Part shown: in pieces, positions 62,957-64,000 of the stretch
Layout of the letters: every line of letters begins with the position of its first letter
How positions within the stretch are numbered: the stretch's first letter is position 1
From: Betaproteobacteria bacterium RIFCSPLOWO2_02_FULL_63_19
GTDB lineage: Bacteria > Pseudomonadota > Gammaproteobacteria > Burkholderiales > SG8-39
Assembly (NCBI GenBank): GCA_001770415.1
Contig: MEQX01000069.1
Span: forward strand, 16,741 to 80,740
Length of the DNA: 64,000 bases
Reading direction: 5' to 3'
The notes under the pieces: generated by a model
What the model was told of the DNA's origin: nothing
The model's input: the letters and a program-made list of their open reading frames with translations, nothing else
The model's database searches: none
Translations under genes and position numbers: made by a program

Positions 62957-64000
62957 ATGGGAGATACGCTGCCGACCATCCGCGTGGCTGCTGTCCAGGC
63001 TGCGCCTGTCCTGTTGGATCGCGAGGCCACCACCGAGAAAGCCTGCCGGCTGATCCGCGAGGCGGGAGCGGAGGGAGCGAGGATCATCGGATTTCCGGAG
63101 GGATTCATTCCCTGTCATCCGCTCTGGTATCACTTCCATCCCGCCAGCAGCGGCCGGAGCAGGCAACTGGCCAGCCGACTGTTCCTGAATTCGGTGGAGA
63201 TCCCGAGCGCGACCACGGATCTGCTTTGCGAGGCGGCGCGGGACACCCGTGCGTACGTCGTCATGGGGCTGTGCGAACGCCTCGCCGGAACCACGGGCAC
63301 GATGTATAACAGCCAGCTGTTCATCGGCCCGGACGGCCAGATCATTGGCCGCCGGCGAAAGATCATGCCGACTCTGGGCGAGCGGATCGTGCACGCGCTC
63401 GGCTCCGGCGAAGGTCTGCGTCCGGTCGAGACCGAATTCGGGCCGCTGAGCGGTCTCATGTGCGGCGAGAACAGCAACCCGCTCGCCACATTTACGCTGA
63501 TGGCCATGGGGACCCGGATACACGTCGCGAGCTGGCCATCGCATTTCACCGAGAACGAATCGATGATCGAAACGATCCAGATGAGCACGCGCGCGCTGGC
63601 CTATCAAGGCGCGATGTTCGTGATCAACTCGGTCGGCCTCGTCAGCGACGACATGATCGACGTGCTGGCCGTGACCGACGCCGATCGGCTCTTTCTGACC
63701 CGGCGTCAGCAGGAACCGGGCGGCGCGTCGGTCATCAGCCCGCGAGGCCAGATCATCGCCGGCCCGATGCCTCCCGGCGAGGGACTGCTCTACGCCGACA
63801 TCGACCTTGCCCAGATCGTGACCCGCAAGACCGTACAGGACTTCGCCGGCCACTACAACCGGCCGGACCTTTTCAAGCTCATGCTCGATGTTCGCCAGCA
63901 AGCGCAATTCCGGCCCGCGGAGGCTTCACCGAACGAGATTGCGAACGCAGGTCCCCTCGAGTTGCAGCCGCCGGCGCCGGTGGCGAAGCGCTTGAACTCC
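62957..64000 (+). CDS. nitrilase (C-N hydrolase superfamily), cut by the window end
   Basis: 348 codons are visible, starting at an ATG with GAGGAGGA six bases upstream and still open at the last base. The catalytic triad is Glu48 (FPEGFIP), Lys135 (RRRKIMPTLGER) and Cys169 (GLMCGENSNP), as in aliphatic and aryl nitrilases, which convert nitriles to acids and ammonia. PCHPLWYHFHP after the Glu and EN after the Cys fit the nitrilase branch more than amidases. The C-terminal tail from DFAGHYNRPDLFKL onward is duplicated in the remnant at 53.0 kb; by that copy, the gene should end about three codons beyond the window. Confidence 0.9.
   Translation, partial: MGDTLPTIRVAAVQAAPVLLDREATTEKACRLIREAGAEGARIIGFPEGFIPCHPLWYHFHPASSGRSRQLASRLFLNSVEIPSATTDLLCEAARDTRAYVVMGLCERLAGTTGTMYNSQLFIGPDGQIIGRRRKIMPTLGERIVHALGSGEGLRPVETEFGPLSGLMCGENSNPLATFTLMAMGTRIHVASWPSHFTENESMIETIQMSTRALAYQGAMFVINSVGLVSDDMIDVLAVTDADRLFLTRRQQEPGGASVISPRGQIIAGPMPPGEGLLYADIDLAQIVTRKTVQDFAGHYNRPDLFKLMLDVRQQAQFRPAEASPNEIANAGPLELQPPAPVAKRLNS

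Overview
The window is GC-rich, densely packed chromosomal DNA of a heterotrophic, aerobic Gram-negative bacterium. The gene mix fits a betaproteobacterium, probably of the Burkholderiales or a relative: two fused TRAP permeases with TAXI-type binding proteins, orphan NMT1-type and dihydroxyphthalate-decarboxylase-type binding proteins, Cox15, a YcgR-type PilZ protein, RlpA, class III cyclase and many hydrolases. This placement is inference from gene families; there is no rRNA or marker operon here. I see no tRNA, rRNA, CRISPR array, phage, insertion sequence with a transposase, or origin.

Layout. 1-12.8 kb is housekeeping and small-molecule metabolism: the end of an unknown gene, RlpA lipoprotein, a lone CheY-like receiver, heme A synthase, polyphosphate glucokinase, maleylacetate reductase, type I IPP isomerase, two MFS carriers, an orphan molybdopterin hydroxylase large subunit, a SnoaL-like protein and a glycine-zipper envelope protein. 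13-24.4 kb carries a tungsten-type aldehyde:ferredoxin oxidoreductase (after what looks like an eroded enolase-superfamily fragment), a VOC protein, small secreted proteins, a GNAT, a PilZ protein, a 4Fe-4S protein, a putative molybdenum carrier, an SH3 protein, MscS and a ZntB/CorA transporter. 24.4-27.8 kb has an internally deleted flavin monooxygenase, an HTH protein and a two-gene signalling pair (membrane HisKA_2 kinase, then a receiver fused to a HisKA_3-type kinase).

28-43 kb is an accessory, surface-oriented region. Three minus-strand genes encode a pentapeptide-repeat lipoprotein, a 1,109-residue TAT-exported lipoprotein and a small secreted protein. They are followed by an orphan NMT1-type binding protein, a secreted protein of unknown function, a class III adenylate/guanylate cyclase broken by a one-base frameshift, a partial duplicate of the secreted protein, and a modular FnIII/discoidin-like exoprotein whose start is separated from its body by a frameshift in a six-G run.

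43.5-64 kb is catabolic. The most interesting unit is a five-gene plus-strand operon, preceded by a CRP-like palindrome: TAXI binding protein, fused TRAP permease, free-standing biotin carrier protein, a carboxyltransferase-like protein without the usual metal-bridging lysine, and an M29/NicX-like metalloenzyme. It is followed by a CocE-type hydrolase, an alpha/beta hydrolase, a chimeric gene remnant (cyclase sensor joined in frame to the tail of a nitrilase like the one at the window end), another orphan binding protein, a second TAXI/TRAP pair with a divergent C-C-hydrolase-like enzyme, an MFS exporter, a Cys-rich small protein, a tandem universal stress protein and a nitrilase cut by the window end. 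Together these genes suggest uptake and cleavage of organic acids, nitriles or amides and possibly N-heterocyclic acids. No complete pathway is visible.
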